64,000 bases of DNA from Chimonanthus salicifolius (Eukaryota; Streptophyta; Magnoliopsida; Laurales; Calycanthaceae), in contig CM023533.1 in the NCBI GenBank assembly GCA_013350335.1, positions 31,416,869 through 31,480,868 of the forward strand, written 5' to 3'. Shown here in pieces: positions 13,901-28,900 of the stretch. Numbering within the stretch: position 1 is the stretch's first letter; each line of letters begins with the position of its first letter. The position numbers were made by a program, and so were the translations under genes. The notes under the pieces are model-generated. The model saw only the letters and a list, made by a program, of their open reading frames with translations. It was not told the origin of the DNA and ran no database searches.

Positions 13901-16900
13901 TTTCTCTTTTGCAATCTTCTAATGCTTGTGTGAAGCTTGATACACACACACCCTCACACATACATATAATCTCTTTTTGTACACACAACACACACGGATT
14001 AAATGTGATGCTAGAATACAGTTTTGGTTGGTTAGTTTTCTATCTTTGATGGGTGGGGGTAGCTCTTCAAAATACCATTGGAGATTGAATGTTTCTCTGT
14101 GCAATTAGCTAATCAACCTGTTTGTACGGGGTTCATTTTAGCACCAACAATTAAGTCCACATGTTTTTTATTGGTTTCAGGAATGGGTCACTGACAATCC
14201 ATTTATCATTTCTCCAAGGATCACTTTTGAAGCTAGTGTGCGCCTTCTTGGTGGGCTGATGGCATTAGGATATACAATTGCAACCATTTTGAAAAGAAGC
14301 AGCCATGTTTTTTCTGATGATAGGGTGTGTGTGAAAATCGATTGGTTGGAACAGTTGAATCGTCGGTATGTTCAGGTATTACTGATGTTCTGCCCATATA
14401 GACATTTTGAAGCTGTAAAAAATCTCTTATTTTTTTGTATCTTAATTCTTGAGCTATGTCACCATGTAAACCAATTGCATCTAGGTTAGGAAATGTGGTG
14501 CTACAGGTATTCATATGGTAGTTGTTTTGTGGGTGTCCAAAACTATATATGGTAAATAGCTGCCTATTTGATGGTTCCCTTACCGAATTCAGGGGAGCCA
14601 ATTTCATGGCTGTATTGGTGGAAATTATCTTTGATGATTACCCAGGAAATTGTTCCTTTTCCAGAATTACTGGGATGACAATGAATTTTTAAATGGTCAC
14701 AATGATCATTGTTTATAATAGACATTGGTTGGCATTGAGGGCATTGGATAGGTGGTCGGCCATAGAAAAACAATCTGATCATGAGTGCCAAGATCAGATA
14801 AATGGAATGAGTAGCCTTGATGACGGTGATGGTATTACATGTACTAGGAAGCAGTAGTGCAATCTTTGCGACTGGTGATATTATTCAATCATGTCTGACC
14901 TCCACCTCTGTCCTACCCTCCCTTTCTAATTTCTGATGCAGCGAAGCATCCTGCAGTATTTGAACTCAATCTGATTGTTTTACATGCAGCATTTAGTTAT
15001 GGATCTCATGTTCTGCATTTGGCATGCTTTCCCACTTTACTGAATGTGCTGACTTTTCATGTTGTAGGTTTTTGGCTTTCTTGGTTTTTAGCTTCATTTT
15101 AATTGCATGGGCACAGTATACATCTTTCTTTTGAAGTTGGATGTGTGTAAGTTACGATTATGATGTTTATGAAGATTTGAGAAAACTGAAGTTTTTGGAG
15201 ACTACACATCTTCTTTGTTCTTTGTTGCATATGTGCAAGTTAATGAGTGTGATATTCGTAAAGATGTGAAGAAAAATGTAGTTCTTTAAGACCTGTGTGA
15301 GAGATTTGTTGGTGTGAGAAAGATTATTAGGAATGTTAAAAGTAGGAATTGAGAGATCATGAGTGTTCAATTGTCTATGAGATCCATTGTGAACCAAGTT
15401 CCAGTCACAGACACAAATTTCCATATAATGATTTTCATTAATATTTTTGAGTTATGATGGGTCCAAGATGTTTTAAGTAATGGGTAAATGGCATCTTCAT
15501 AGAAGACCAATCGTCACCTTTTTGACAAGTAGAAAGTGAGCAGTTAAAATATTTTTTTTTTTATCATAAAGATTATTAGTTTTCCATGAAAATTCTGTTT
15601 TTTTCTTGATGTTTTATTTATTTTGAGAGGGCTTTGGCTTCAATCCCTATTTGTGAGAACCCAAAGTATCTTGGTCCTCTCGAGTAGTATTGTAAGATTG
15701 GTTGGAGAATCTTTATACCTTCCTTACGGTGGAAAACTCAAAGGATCTTTGTCCACTTATGAGAGGGAACACAATTCTCAATTGACACAAAGAATCGTGA
15801 ATGAAGTTCATATATTCTCCTATCAATCTTGTGGGATATGCTAATAATCTTCAAGATTTAAGAGATTAGAAGGGGGAAAAAGAGAGTTTTGAAAGAGATT
15901 TAGCTGATTGAGAGGCCCACTTCCATTCGACTTTTCAAGGGTATATTTTGAGGTGATTTTTTTTTAGTTTTTTCCTTGAAAAAGGTACAAACAGGACTTG
16001 GGATCTTTTTTTTCATTTTTCTTCAATTTCTTTTCTGTTTTTCGCATTTTTTTTTTTTAGTTTTTTTTAGATGAACCATTATAGTGATTGGTCATTCTAT
16101 CTACTTATCTTTAGACCAAAATGGATCAAAGAATGAGTAGTCAACATACAATATAGTTTATGACTATACAATGGCACACAAGATGATTGGTCTAAAGGAG
16201 GATGGTATTTTCCCATATGTTGAGTTAGATTGAAAACAAACTTTACAATCCACAATTTTCCAATATTTTATATTTTTTGGATATTTTTTTAAAGTTTTTA
16301 TTGGGTTTTGAAATTTCATAACAGTTTAGACCAATTTGACCAATTCTTGAAAATATCACTTGGTTCATATTGCATCTCAGTAGAGACTGGTATTATGACT
16401 GATACCGGTATTTTGAACCATGAAAAAAAGTAAAAACATGTAAGGTGGACAATGTCATAGAGAGGGTGACAGTTCTATAATTTTTTGTACTTCTGCCAAG
16501 AGGGTGGTAGACTTGTAATTATGGATTTTTCACAGCTTTCTTTTCAAACCTTCATAACTAAATTAGTCGATCTCAAATTGACTGACTTTTTTTGCTTGGG
16601 AAGATAACTTGTTGGGCTACACAATGACATAGAATTTGGGGTACTTTTGATTAACAGGTGCACCCCATATGATCCTAAAGTGAATGCATTTGCATTTGGA
16701 TGGTTTATGGTTTTAACAATAGCTTTTTCATTTGAACTCTGATTGGAGGTCCATAAGCTGTGTTAGGAAGCTAACATAAGGGAATTTATGATGGTACCTG
16801 AATGGTGGTCAGGTTATCATCCTAGGTGGGCCAGAAGTTGTTTCTTTTGATCCACAAATCAGATTGACAATAGATGAGTTGTATTGGGAAGGTTGTCCTA

Positions 16901-19900
16901 AGATCTTTCAAGTGGTTCCCAAGTAGTGATCGTATGATCGTCATGGTCCACACATTATATCTTTAGATCCTTCTATCTGATCATCAACCTTTTTTTTTGG
17001 GCAGCATCCCTGGACATAGGGTCTATTATTCTTTATCCATCTAACTCATTTTCCATGTCAGAGGATGGACCGACTGACATTGTTGTGGGACCCAATGGGA
17101 CCCAAGCCAGGACAAACTAAACTGGCTATGCCTATCTTGGCAAGTCAACTGTATAGGTGTATAATTAGGAGTAGACAAGTTGGACTGATTGTACTTTCCT
17201 TTTTTATCCACCTTAATTAGTTCTCTCTCTTATTTATACATGTACCTTCTAAGAGGAAATACATCTCAATACAATTCTGAGAATCATTATTCTCTGATAT
17301 TCATCTCTTTTCTTCCTTTTTTTATTTCTTTTCATTATTAGATTCAACATGGTATCAGCCAGAACGAATTTCTGGACGCTTTAGGAGGTGTTTCTTATTC
17401 CGTTTTACTGTTCCTCGTCGGAGTTACTATTCACCCTCGGCCCCCGGCCTCTTCTCCGACTCTCCGAGGACTTCTGCTGCGGATTCTCCCTCCTATCCTT
17501 CTTCTTTTGTAGATTTGGCCATTTACTGTCTCCCTGCTGCTTTCAGTTTTTCTACATTCCCTGCAGCCCTGAGTTCTCAGCCTTCGATCCGTTGACGGGA
17601 AAAGATTTTCCAGGTGGGACCCCACCATACCCCTTCCGTTTTTATATGGACTATCCATCTGTCCCATTGGATCTCTAATCTGATCAGTGTGGGCCCTCAG
17701 ATCTGTTGGTTTTTGGATTGCTGCCTGGGATGCACCAATCTCGGCTTTTGCTGGATTTTTGGCCAGATCTACTGGCATTTTGCCTGGTTTTGCTTGGAAC
17801 CAGGTCTCTTGTATTCGCCCCTACCTCTGGTCAGATCGCACCTGGGTGCTCCCCATTTCATCAACAGTGGGGCCCATTTTTGGTCCTCTGCATATAGCGA
17901 CGACACACCTCTTCTTGGAGTGTTTTTTTGGTTCGATCTCTTTGGATCTGACCTCCTTGCACTTCGGCTCGAAATTGCTGGCTTCATCCCTGGCCCACCT
18001 TCTTCTGCCACAGGTGGACCTAGGATCTCGGTCCAAGCTGGGGCCCATTTTCCTGGTCTTCATTTCCGCTGCCTGCACCATCTGTGACCAGATTTTTCTA
18101 GTTTTTTTGCTTCATCTACTCACTCTGCTGCATCTGGTCAAGTTTTCTCTCCCAGCTGGTGTCGCCTACCACTCCTACTTTCATCCTTCCCGCTAGTTAT
18201 TCCATCCTTCATCAGTGGGCCCCAATATTGTCTCTTTGATTGACGGATCAGCTTCTTACACTGCTATTCTGCCAGTTTTTGCTGCCTCTGATCTCTCTGC
18301 CGCTTTTATCCTTGCTTTCTACTACTTGCAAGCTTTCTTCTTGGGATAATGGCCGCATCTCCGGAACCACTAAAGACCTCTGGGGTCTCTTCTTCCACTG
18401 ATATGGCTTTTTCTGGCCATCAACATATTGGCAAAATTACCACTGTGCTCTTGAATGAGACCAATTACTTCCAATAGTCTCATTCGGCTAAAATGTTTCT
18501 TGCTGCCAAATAGCTATCCGATTTTATTGATGGTACCACCCATGAACCAGACAAGAAGGACTCCTCCTATCGTTCCTAGAACGCTAATAATTCTTTCGTG
18601 CAGTCTTGGTTCCTTCATTCCATGGAAGATCATATTCGTGGGACTGTCTATATACTTCCCACGGCCAAGGATGTCTGGGACACCATTACGGCCTTGTATT
18701 CGGACGGTGATAGTTCTGCACGGCTCTATGAGTTCTATCAGACTGCTTCTCACCTTCGACAGGGGGAGCTCTCCCTCATTCAGTATTATTCCAAGATGCG
18801 GACCTGTTGGTTTGAATTGGATCAACTTGAATCCGTTCAGTTTGTAGACCCTACTGATGTTGTTTTCTATAACCAAATTCTTCATCGACGACAGACTTTT
18901 GAGTTCTTGGCTGGCTTTAACCAGGACTTTGAACTTATTTGGGTCCAACGGTTTGGCCAACATCCTTTTTCCTCTCTGGAAGAGGTCTACTCTGCCTTAC
19001 TTCGAGATGATAGGCGCCGCTTGGTTATGACTCCTATGCCGGTCAAACAGTCTGCGTTGGTGACCACTCATCCTTCCATTCCTCCTCTCGCACGTGGGGC
19101 TTCTGGTTCTTATGGCAAAGACCTTCTTCTGACCCGCGACGTAACACCAAAGGTCCCCGGAAGAAGGGGTCTCTGTTCTGCACCTTTTGTAAGATGATGA
19201 ACCATTATGTTGATTTTTGGTATAAATTGCATGGCCGTCCGAAGCAAGCTACTCTCTTTGTCGCCTCGCTGGTTACCTTCTTCCCTGATGTGGTTAGCGA
19301 CGGTGCCCCAGTCACTCGACAGGACTTTAACATGCTGTTACAAAAATTGGATCACCTTCAACACTCTGAGGTTTCCAATGTTGTCTCTTCTACTTCAGGT
19401 ACTAAGTCCTTTGCCAATCATGCCTCTTCTCATTCCTGGATCATCGATTATGGGGCCACTGATCGTATGGCGGGTATGTCTAATCTCTTCTCTTCCATTT
19501 CTCCTGTCTCTTATGGTCAAGTTAAATTAGCCAATGGTCCCTCTACTACCATCACTGGAAAAGGGACCCTTCCTCTATCTTCCACCTTGCACCTCCCATC
19601 TGTGTTACATGTACTTCATTTATCTCACAATTTGCTTTCTGTTAGTGCACTTACTAAACAATTTCATTACTCAGCTACATTCTTTCCTTCTCATTGTGTA
19701 TTTCAGGATCTGACCACGAAGCAGGTGATTGGTGGTGGTCGTGAAGTTGGAGGGTTATATCTGTTGGATGGTCCTGTTGGTGCCTCTGCATCCTACTCAA
19801 GCTTCTCTTCGTCTGATATATGGCTTTGGCATTGCCGGCTGGGACATCCCTCTGACTCTGTCCTAAAGAAACTTGTTCCTTCTTTATCGTTTAAGCAGTT

Positions 19901-22900
19901 TGAGTGTGCACCTTGCCAATATGGCAAAAATAAGAAGACTTTTTTTCCTTCTTCTATGAATAAACGTGCATCTTCTTTATTTTCTATTATTCATTCTGAT
20001 GTTTGGCAATCCCCCTCTATTTCTCGCACTAGTTTACGATACTTTGTGTCATTTATTGATGATTATTCATGCATAACTTGGATTTATATCATGAAGCATA
20101 AGTCTGAAGTGTTTGATCACTTTCGCATATTTTATAATTGGGTTGCCACTCAATTTGGTTTTAAAATTAAAATTTTGCGTAGAGATAATGAGGGAGAATA
20201 TTTGTCTCATTGTTTTGCTCAATTTCTGCAAGAGCAGGGCCGACCCTGGCTATAGGCGAAGTAGGCGGTCGCCTAGAGCTTCCAAATAAATAGGGCCCCC
20301 AAGTCCATAAGTTCCTTTACTATATGTTAAATAGTTAATAATGTAGAATTCAACCACAAATTCATTCATGTCCAGCCGGTTAGAGTTGTCCTTTTACAAA
20401 TTTCAGACTTGGGATCATATCCGGGCTGCGTTAATAATAATAATTTTTTATATTTTTATTAAGTTATTTAATAATAATAATGAAAAATAACAATAATTTG
20501 AATTTAGAACACTCAAAATTGAAAATTTATATATTGAAAATTTTTATACTCAATTTAAAGCGTAGGTTTCTTAAAAAATTAAAATAATGATAGTAACAAT
20601 CATAATAATTATTATTATAATCCTCATTTTATTGAGTTTAATAATAATAAAATAATTTTAATTAATAAAGAATCTTTTAAAATATATCTATCATCTAAAT
20701 AAAGAGAAAGAAAAATCTATATTGAGTTGATAATTTTGAATTAAAAATAATTTAAAGCTTTTAAAATTTGAAGAGATGAAAAAACATAGATTTATTCATT
20801 TGATAAATGTAGATTTTATTAGAAGTAATATATAAGTATAAATCATTATAATTAAGATAATTTTTAATTTTTTAAAAAGTACAGAAAAATTGAAAAATTA
20901 AAATAATAATAATATCTTCTTTTCAAATGAGAATTTGCATTAGTGTCACACTCGAATATGATAAAAGATGCAGTACCAAAAGAATGAATTGCCAAAGTAT
21001 ATAAAAAAGAATGAATTGTTGTTTTCCAAATACATGAATTGCTTATAGAATAATGTTAATTATACAACTTACAGTTACCTATGCAGAAATAAGTTTTTCA
21101 AAGTTAAAACTGATAAAATCTTATCTTCGGTCTACAATGTCATAAGAAAGATTGAATGGATTAGCTATCTTATCTATTGAAAAATAAATGTTAAAAAAAC
21201 TTGAATATAGTAATTTAATTAGTAATTTTGCATCTCAAAATAAGAATAAATTTTAAATAATACTTTGTTATAAATTTGATTATGATATTTTATTTAGTTT
21301 CACACATTGTAAAAAAAAATTGTATGATTTTATTTTTTGTGAGTATATAAAGGCCCCATCTTAAAAACTCGCCTAGAGCCCCTGAAATCTCAGGGCCGGC
21401 CCTGTGCAAGAGCATGGTGTTGAATCCCAACTGTCTTGTCCATCTACACCACAACAGAATGGTGTAGCTGAACGAAAAAACAGTCATCTTCTTGAAGTCG
21501 CCCGCTCTCTCCTCTTTTCCATGTATGTCCCACAAGTCGTACTGGCCTGAGGCTGTCCTAACCTCATGCTACCTTATCAATCGCATGCCATCCGGAGTTT
21601 TGCTAGACAAATCACCCATTGATCATCTCTCACTTCATAAAAATATTCCTCTTCTTTCCTTACATATTTTTGGATGTGCCTACTTTGTTCACTAATTTTC
21701 TGGTGATAAACTTTCCCCCCGTGCTGTAAGGTGTGTTTTTTTGGGATATTCCACATTCCATAAAGGTTACAAGTGTCTTGATCCAGTTACTGGCAAATCA
21801 TATGTGTCTATGGATGTCACCTTCTTCGAGACAGTCCCTTACTTCTCTTCACCATCTATCCCTTCTCCAGTTCTTCCCCTCCTCCCTTCTGACTTGAGTC
21901 CTACTAGCTCTACGTGCGTCCCGCTAGCACTGCTAAGCCCACTCTGGTATATCACCGTAGACAGATAAGGCCTCTACTACGCGAGCACACCACCACGTCA
22001 TCTATTCCTAGTCCAGATCCTTCCCTTATAGATGCCTCTGATCTTCCCATTGCCCTCCGCAAAGGTAAACGTACTTGTACCTCGCATCGCCTTGAATATT
22101 TTGTGTCTTATCATGCTGTCTCTCCTGCCTATCACAATTTTCTTGCAGCTTTGGACAGTACTAAGATACCCAAGCAGATTGACACCGCTCTCCGTGATCC
22201 CTTGTGGAAGGCAACCATGGAAAAGAAACTCACAACCCTTGAGAAGAATCACGCATGGGACATGGTTCCCCTACCTCAAGGGTAAAACTCTAGTCCAGTG
22301 TAAATGGGTTTTTGCTTTTAAACATAATCCGGATGGCTCCATCGTCCGGTATAAAGTTCGTCTCGTTGCCAAAGGATTCACACAAACTTACAGGGTAGAT
22401 TATCAGGAAACATTATCCCCCGTGGCCAAGATTACTTCTGTTCGCATCTTGATTTCCATTTCCATCACTTATGACTGGCCGTTGCATCATTTAGATGTGA
22501 AGAATGCCTTCCTTCATGGTGATCTCCATGATGAAATTTATATGCTTCCACCACCAGGGTTTGTTAATCAGGGGGAGCCTCAGTTTGTCTGCAAACTCCG
22601 AAAAGCTCTATATGGCCTCAAGCAATCTCCACGGGCGTAGGTTTGAGAAGTTCAGCAGTGCACTGTTGTCCTTATGGTTTCTCTAGATGTCAGATGGATC
22701 ACTCAGGTTTTTATCTACCGTATTCACTCTGTGGTCATGATTCTAGTGGTGTATGTTGATGACATTGTCCTCACCGGTAATGACGCTGTTGCCATAACTA
22801 CCTTCAAAGAATATCTACAGCGCACATTTGCTATTAAAGATGTGGGGCCATTGAGTTATTTTTTGGGTATTGAAGTCGCTCGTTCTTCTAGAGAACTCTC

Positions 22901-25900
22901 TTTATCTCAACGCAAGTATGCTCTTGACCTCCTTCATGATGCTGGATACTCTAGGTGCAAACCTGCTGACACTCCATTAGATGTCAATACGAAGCTCTCT
23001 GCCGCAGACGGGACTCCTCTTGATAGTCTTCATTTTATCAGAAGTTGGTGGGGAAATTAATTTATCTCACTATTATACGATCAGATCTCTCTGATGCAGT
23101 TGGTGTGGTTAGTTAGTTCATGCACGAACCACAGGATACCCTATCTTCATGCTGTCTTGCGCATCCTTCGCTGTCTTATAGCTCATCCTGGTAGGGGTTT
23201 GTTCTTTACACGACAGTCTTCTCTCTCTGTTCGTGGTTATTCAGATGCTGATTGGGCCAACTCTTCTGATAATCGCCACTCAACAACTGGCTACTGTGTC
23301 TTTTTGGGTTCTCATCTAGTCGGCTGGCGTAGTAAAAAACAATCTGTTATTGCTCGCTCCAGTAATGAAGCTGAGTATCGTGCAATGACCAATACTACAG
23401 CTGAGCTTCTTTGGGTCCACCAGTTTCTTCAGGAATTAAGTTTTGCTCCACGTGACCGACTCATTATGTTTTGTGACAATCAGGCAGCTATCAACATCGC
23501 CTCAATCCAGTCTTTCATGAGCGGACTAAGCACATTGAAGTTGATTGTCACTTCCTACGACAACATATTTCTGAAGGCCGATCTGTTACTCCACATGTGA
23601 AATCTAAGGATCAATTGACAGATATCCTGACCAAGTCTGTTCCTCGCCACCAACTTACTTCGGTTATTGACAAGCTGGGTTTGATCGACATCTTTGAGCC
23701 AACTTGAGGGCAAGTGTTGTGGGACCCAATGGGACCCAACTCATGACAAACTAAACTGACTATGCCTATCTTGGCAAGTCAACTGTATAGGTGTATAATT
23801 AGGAGTAGATAAGTTAGACTAATTGTACTTTCCTTTTTGGTCACCTTAATTATCTCTCTTATTATTTATACATGTACCCTCTAAGAGGAAATACATCTCA
23901 ATACAATTCTAAGAATCATTATTCTTTGATATTCATCTCTTTTCTTCCTTTCTTTATTTCTTTTCGTTATTAGATTCAACAGACATAGCATGCTAGAAAA
24001 GGGCTTTAGGGTCAGTGCTTTTACCAGATCTCCCCCTTTATTGCTGCTGCTATGGTATTCTAATCTTGTTATTTTAAATGGTACATCTCTTAGATTCTAC
24101 CAGTAATTTGAGCTACAGTATTTATTGCTAAAAGTCAAAATTTATTCTCTTTCTGGGTAAAAGGTTCAAGGAAGAGATCGGCTGATTGTAAAATTAATAG
24201 GAGACCAGTTGGGTTTGGAGGGTTCATATCTACCTCGAACCTACATAGAACAGATTCAGCTGGAAAAGCTTGTAGATGAAGTTATGGTATGGTTTCCTTT
24301 TGCTCTTCTCGTTAAGCTGAATGTTTTACTTCGTCATTCTGTTTAGTATCTTAAAGTCGTTTAAATCTGATATGCTTTGATGCACAGGCATTACCAGATG
24401 ACTTAAAGACAAAGCTCAGCATAGATGATGATCAGATTTCAAGTCCCAAAGAAGCTCTTTCCCGTGCTTCTGCAGATATGAGAACTAAGAATCTTAAGAG
24501 GTATTTGCTGATCCTTTTCCTCTATAGTTACATTTTGTAGCTTTGGTATAAATTAAGCAAGAAAATTTACACTGGATATAATCTTATCACGGGAATATTT
24601 ATGTGTGATTAATTAGCAGTCCAGTTATCCTTGGTGATTCCTGGATGTCCGTCTGACAAAAAAAAAAACAAAAAGAAGAAGAAAGATACTTGGATCCTTA
24701 AGAAATCTGAAGTGCAAGATATTCATTCCAACAAGGTCTGATTTGACAATCTACCTTGATGAAAGTGAGCCCCAGAATGCATATAATCATCTTTGTTGCA
24801 AGAAATAATTGTATTTAATGTTGTCAAACTCGACTCGGATCATAAATCGATCTAGGAGTGTGACTCGTTAATCGTAAATCGTAGAATCTTAGAATCGTAA
24901 GAGTTTTAACATTTTTGACTTTTTTGGCTATAATTATTATTTATACTACAATTACATGTAAAATGACATATAATAAGAAGATAATTTGTTCAATTCCTCC
25001 TAATATATAAGTAAATATGCAAAGATACGAGTATATGACAAAATGTACCAATGCAAACTTAAATCAAAATGTATTAGAAGTTAAATTTTTACATTCTAAC
25101 ATTCAAATCATCATAATTCATAAAATTGTATTATCCAAAATTATAAAACATCTGAACTCTAAAGAATATCATTCTCATCAATGTCATCTAAAACATCTAA
25201 GTAAGATGAAGGTTCAGTGTCTGCTACATCCCCATCGCTAATTTCTTCAACGCTTTCTTCCTCTGCTTCAACACCTTCCTCTCCTTCAACGCTCTTTCGC
25301 TTTCTCGAATAAACCCCTGTTAATTACAAAATTCAAATATTTTATAAATTGTGCCTTCTAAATTTTAAATATAATGTAATGATCTTCTAGATTTTAAAAT
25401 GCTTACTCGTTCCTTTTCTAAGATTAGTCTCTTCCTCATTAAGCATTTCGTCCGCATCCAACCAAGAATTGTCTTGTGGAAGAGCTGGATCTTCCTTTTC
25501 CGTGATCCATTCATCATCAGATTCCACATCCGATAAGCAAATAGGATCATAATCTTGCTTTGAACTCCTTAATGTCTGTCTCACTTGTAGTTGTAAATTG
25601 TATTTTACATATACAAGAGCATTCATCCTCTTTGCCTAGCCTATTTCTCCTCTTCGTATGAATCTATAAAAGAAAACATAAAACATTTATAACTTCACTT
25701 CTTATATGTTAAGAAATTGCATGAATCTATTTAAAGTTAAAAATAAAACATACTTGTTCAAATACACTCCAATTCCGCTCACACCCCGTTGTGCTACAAG
25801 TTAAACTCAAAATCCTTATTGCAACACGTTGCAATTCTTTAGTATCCTCTCCATAATCTTCACACCAAATGGCTATAAAACATGAGATAATAATTAAAAA

Positions 25901-28900
25901 AATTAAATTGAAAGTTTAGATACTAAAGTAAATATTAAATAATTAAATATTAAATACCTGGCTGTTTTCTTTTCCTTGTTAATTTGGCCATGTTATCCCC
26001 AAAGAATCCTCTTTCAGTTCTGAATGCAAGCAATTGCTCATCGATTTTAATCCTGTCGTCTATGTCTATGGCCAACTTATCAAGACATGTATACAGCCCT
26101 CTTTTAATTTCAGCATCGGGACAAAATGATTCTTCGTAGTGGAAAGAAGGATTCAGATAATATGCAGCGGCATGCAATGGATGGTGGAGTTGATCATTCC
26201 AACGAGCATCTATCAACTTCCAATATGGCATGTATTTCTTTTCATCTTTGTTCAATCTTTTTGCAATTTTCTCCTTGGCTTGATCCATGCCCTTATATAT
26301 GTATCCCATTGCCGGCTTGTCCTCTCCTATCAACTAACCGAAGCGATTTTACAATTGGCATTCCAACCTTCGTACAAAATTGAACACGTTTCCAAAACTT
26401 ACTATAAAAAATTAGATCATTCACTTTTTTCCCCTCTTCAATCTTGGACAGTGGCATTCTATCACATTCGTCTGAACTAAACATTTTTCGTAAACCAACT
26501 CTGCATCTCAGTATGCTTTTCAATGTAAGGTAGCATGTTGCAAATCTCGTTACTGCCGGCCTAACTAACTCACGATTGTTCATGAATTTTCTCATTAAGT
26601 TTAGCAAAACACCATGATTATAAATGAATTAGGCAATTGCTTTTGCATCAGCAATAGTAGATGACTCCAATTTCCTTTTCCCTATATCTTCAAGCATGAG
26701 ATCAAGGCAATGTGCTGCACATGGAGTCCAAAATAAACTTTTCCTTCTTGCCATCAAGATTTTTCCAGCCTTTACATATGGTGCTTGCGTTATCAGTAAC
26801 AAGTTGCACCACATTCTCCACACCTACCTCTTCTACGACCGAATCTATAAGGTCAGCCAAGTTCTCTCCATTTTTGCAGATCGAAGATGTGTCAACACTT
26901 TTTAGAAACACACTCCCCATTGGACTATTTACAAGAAAATTAGTAATGAACCGATTCTTTCCATCAGTCCAACTATCTGTCATTATTGTGCACCCTTTTT
27001 TGTTCCATTTTTTCCTATGTTTTTCCAACATTTTCTCCACATCTTCAACTTCACTTTTGAGTAAAGTATTTCTCATCTCATGATATGATGGAGTTTTCAA
27101 CCCAATTCCATATCTTGCAATTAATTCACACATGGGTTGGAAAAATGGACTCTTCACCAAATTGAAAGAGAGTGCATTTGCATAGAAATAACGAGCAATA
27201 CCTTTGTAAACTGTGATTCTGTCTTCTTTTTTCCAAACTCTGTTAAGAGTTGCTTGTTTCTTGTCATCATCCACATTAATAAATTTTTCCATTAGGTCCC
27301 TTCCCTTTTGGGTCTTGATCATCAAAATAATAATCAGGTCTCCCAGCCTGCATTTGTGCATCTTTTTTTCTTTTTTTTGTGTCCAAATTGTTCCCCATCA
27401 ATTCAAGGCATTTTTGAGTCACCGACTCGGGACATTTAGGACATGCCGCTACGCCTTTTTTTGTTTTTTTCTAGATGGTGTTTCATTCAATAAATATCAC
27501 CACTCATTTTCTTTTTATAATAGTTGCATTGTACATGCACATGGTCGCCCGGTTCCAATCTAGTGTAAAACTGTCATGCTTCATCTTGTCCCTCATTTCC
27601 ATTGCCTCGAACCATTTTAACAATCTTTACAAATTAAAAAGAAACATCCATTTATCATCCACAGTAAATAATCATCCAAAAACAATAAAAAAAGACAAAA
27701 AAATATTAATATAAGAATTTTCATTATCTCTATCTTAGAAATAATATGCATTACAAAAATACTATCAGTTCTATATTCAATAATCTATGCGAAGTCGAGC
27801 GAAGAAGATTAGGACGTCCCACAAAAATATCATGCTTTAAGTTTGGTAGAACCTGCAAGTAAGAAGATGCTGGCACTTTCTTTCTCCCAAGACACTGTTG
27901 TTTTGGGTGCATTTTGATTGTAAGGAAGTTTTAAGGGGATTTTCCAACGTGGGAGATCCTCCTTTATGGAGGGTTCAATAATATGAGGTCTAAGTCTTAA
28001 AAAAATTCAAACAGTTCTATGAATATAGTTATTCATGTAATGATTTAAAATAATTGATTTAGTTTAATAAAATATATTTTTATAATCTAGTAAAAAATAC
28101 TATATTCAATAAAATATTTTTATAGTTAATATAATCAATTAATACTTAAGCACTATCAGTTCTATTTATTTAAAATTTTAAATAAAATATAAATATTTTT
28201 CAATTAAGACTTATTTTTATAGTCAATATTGTAAAAAAACTTAATATAGTAAAAAAATAATATGAAATAATATGAGGTCTAAGTCTTTAAAAAAATTCAA
28301 ATAGTTACTTATTCATTTAATGATTTAAAATAACTAATTTAGTTTAATAAAATAATTTTTATAATACTTTATTCACTAAAATATTTTTATAGTCAATATA
28401 ATCAATTAATACTTAAGCACTATCAGTTCTATTTATTTAAAATTTTAAATAAAATATAAATATTTTTCAATTAAAACTTATTTTTATAGTCAATATAGTA
28501 AAAAAAATAATATTGTAAAAAAATAATATGAAATAATATGAGGTCTAACAGTCTAAGTCTTAAAAAATCAAACAGTTTGTCATTCATATAATCAATTAAT
28601 AACTGATTTAGTTTAATAAAATATATTTTTATAATATAGTAAAAAATACTATATTCAATAAAAAAATTTTATAGTCAATATAATCAAACTATCGGTTCTA
28701 TTTTACAGACCTCACACGATAAAAAAAAAAAAAAAAGCACACTAAGCACTTCCAGCACTTCCGTATCCTCTTCCATGTACTCGTACGAGGACATGGACAC
28801 CTAACACACCTATCAAATAAATATCTAAGTCTGAAAAAAAAACAGAGCTATCCGAAACCGACATTGCCGAGAAGAAGAAAAGCGAAGACAGACAGGAAAA

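Larger units (their letters stand above)
3103..14180 (+). other. TTM intron 5 (11.1 kb), TE-filled
   Basis: There is no independent functional gene here. It holds, in order, a GC-rich ORF island, a possible LTR-like stretch, a nonautonomous LTR element, L1 relics, a Ty3/gypsy relic and more L1 relics. I see nothing identifiable in 3103-4000, 7300-8370 (apart from a CT run) or 13700-14180. Confidence 0.85.
17081..23981 (+). mobile_element. Full-length Ty1/copia LTR retrotransposon, inactive
   Basis: Bounded by LTRs 17081-17349 and 23715-23981 and flanked by a perfect 5-bp target duplication gacat (17076-17080 and 23982-23986). The primer-binding site tggtatcagcc starts at 17350, directly after the 5' LTR, and a purine-rich ttgagggcaag precedes the 3' LTR. 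Inside, gag, protease, integrase, reverse transcriptase and RNase H follow in copia order, but stops and frameshifts break them and a hAT-type element interrupts integrase. The LTRs differ at roughly 17 places by eye (about 93% identical), suggesting an insertion a few million years old at usual plant rates. It lies in sense orientation in TTM intron 6. Confidence 0.95.

Noticed and set aside
17614..18196. Long + strand frames in the copia leader (157 and 169 codons)
   Set aside because: They lie between primer-binding site and gag, match no retroelement protein and are C/T-rich leader sequence.
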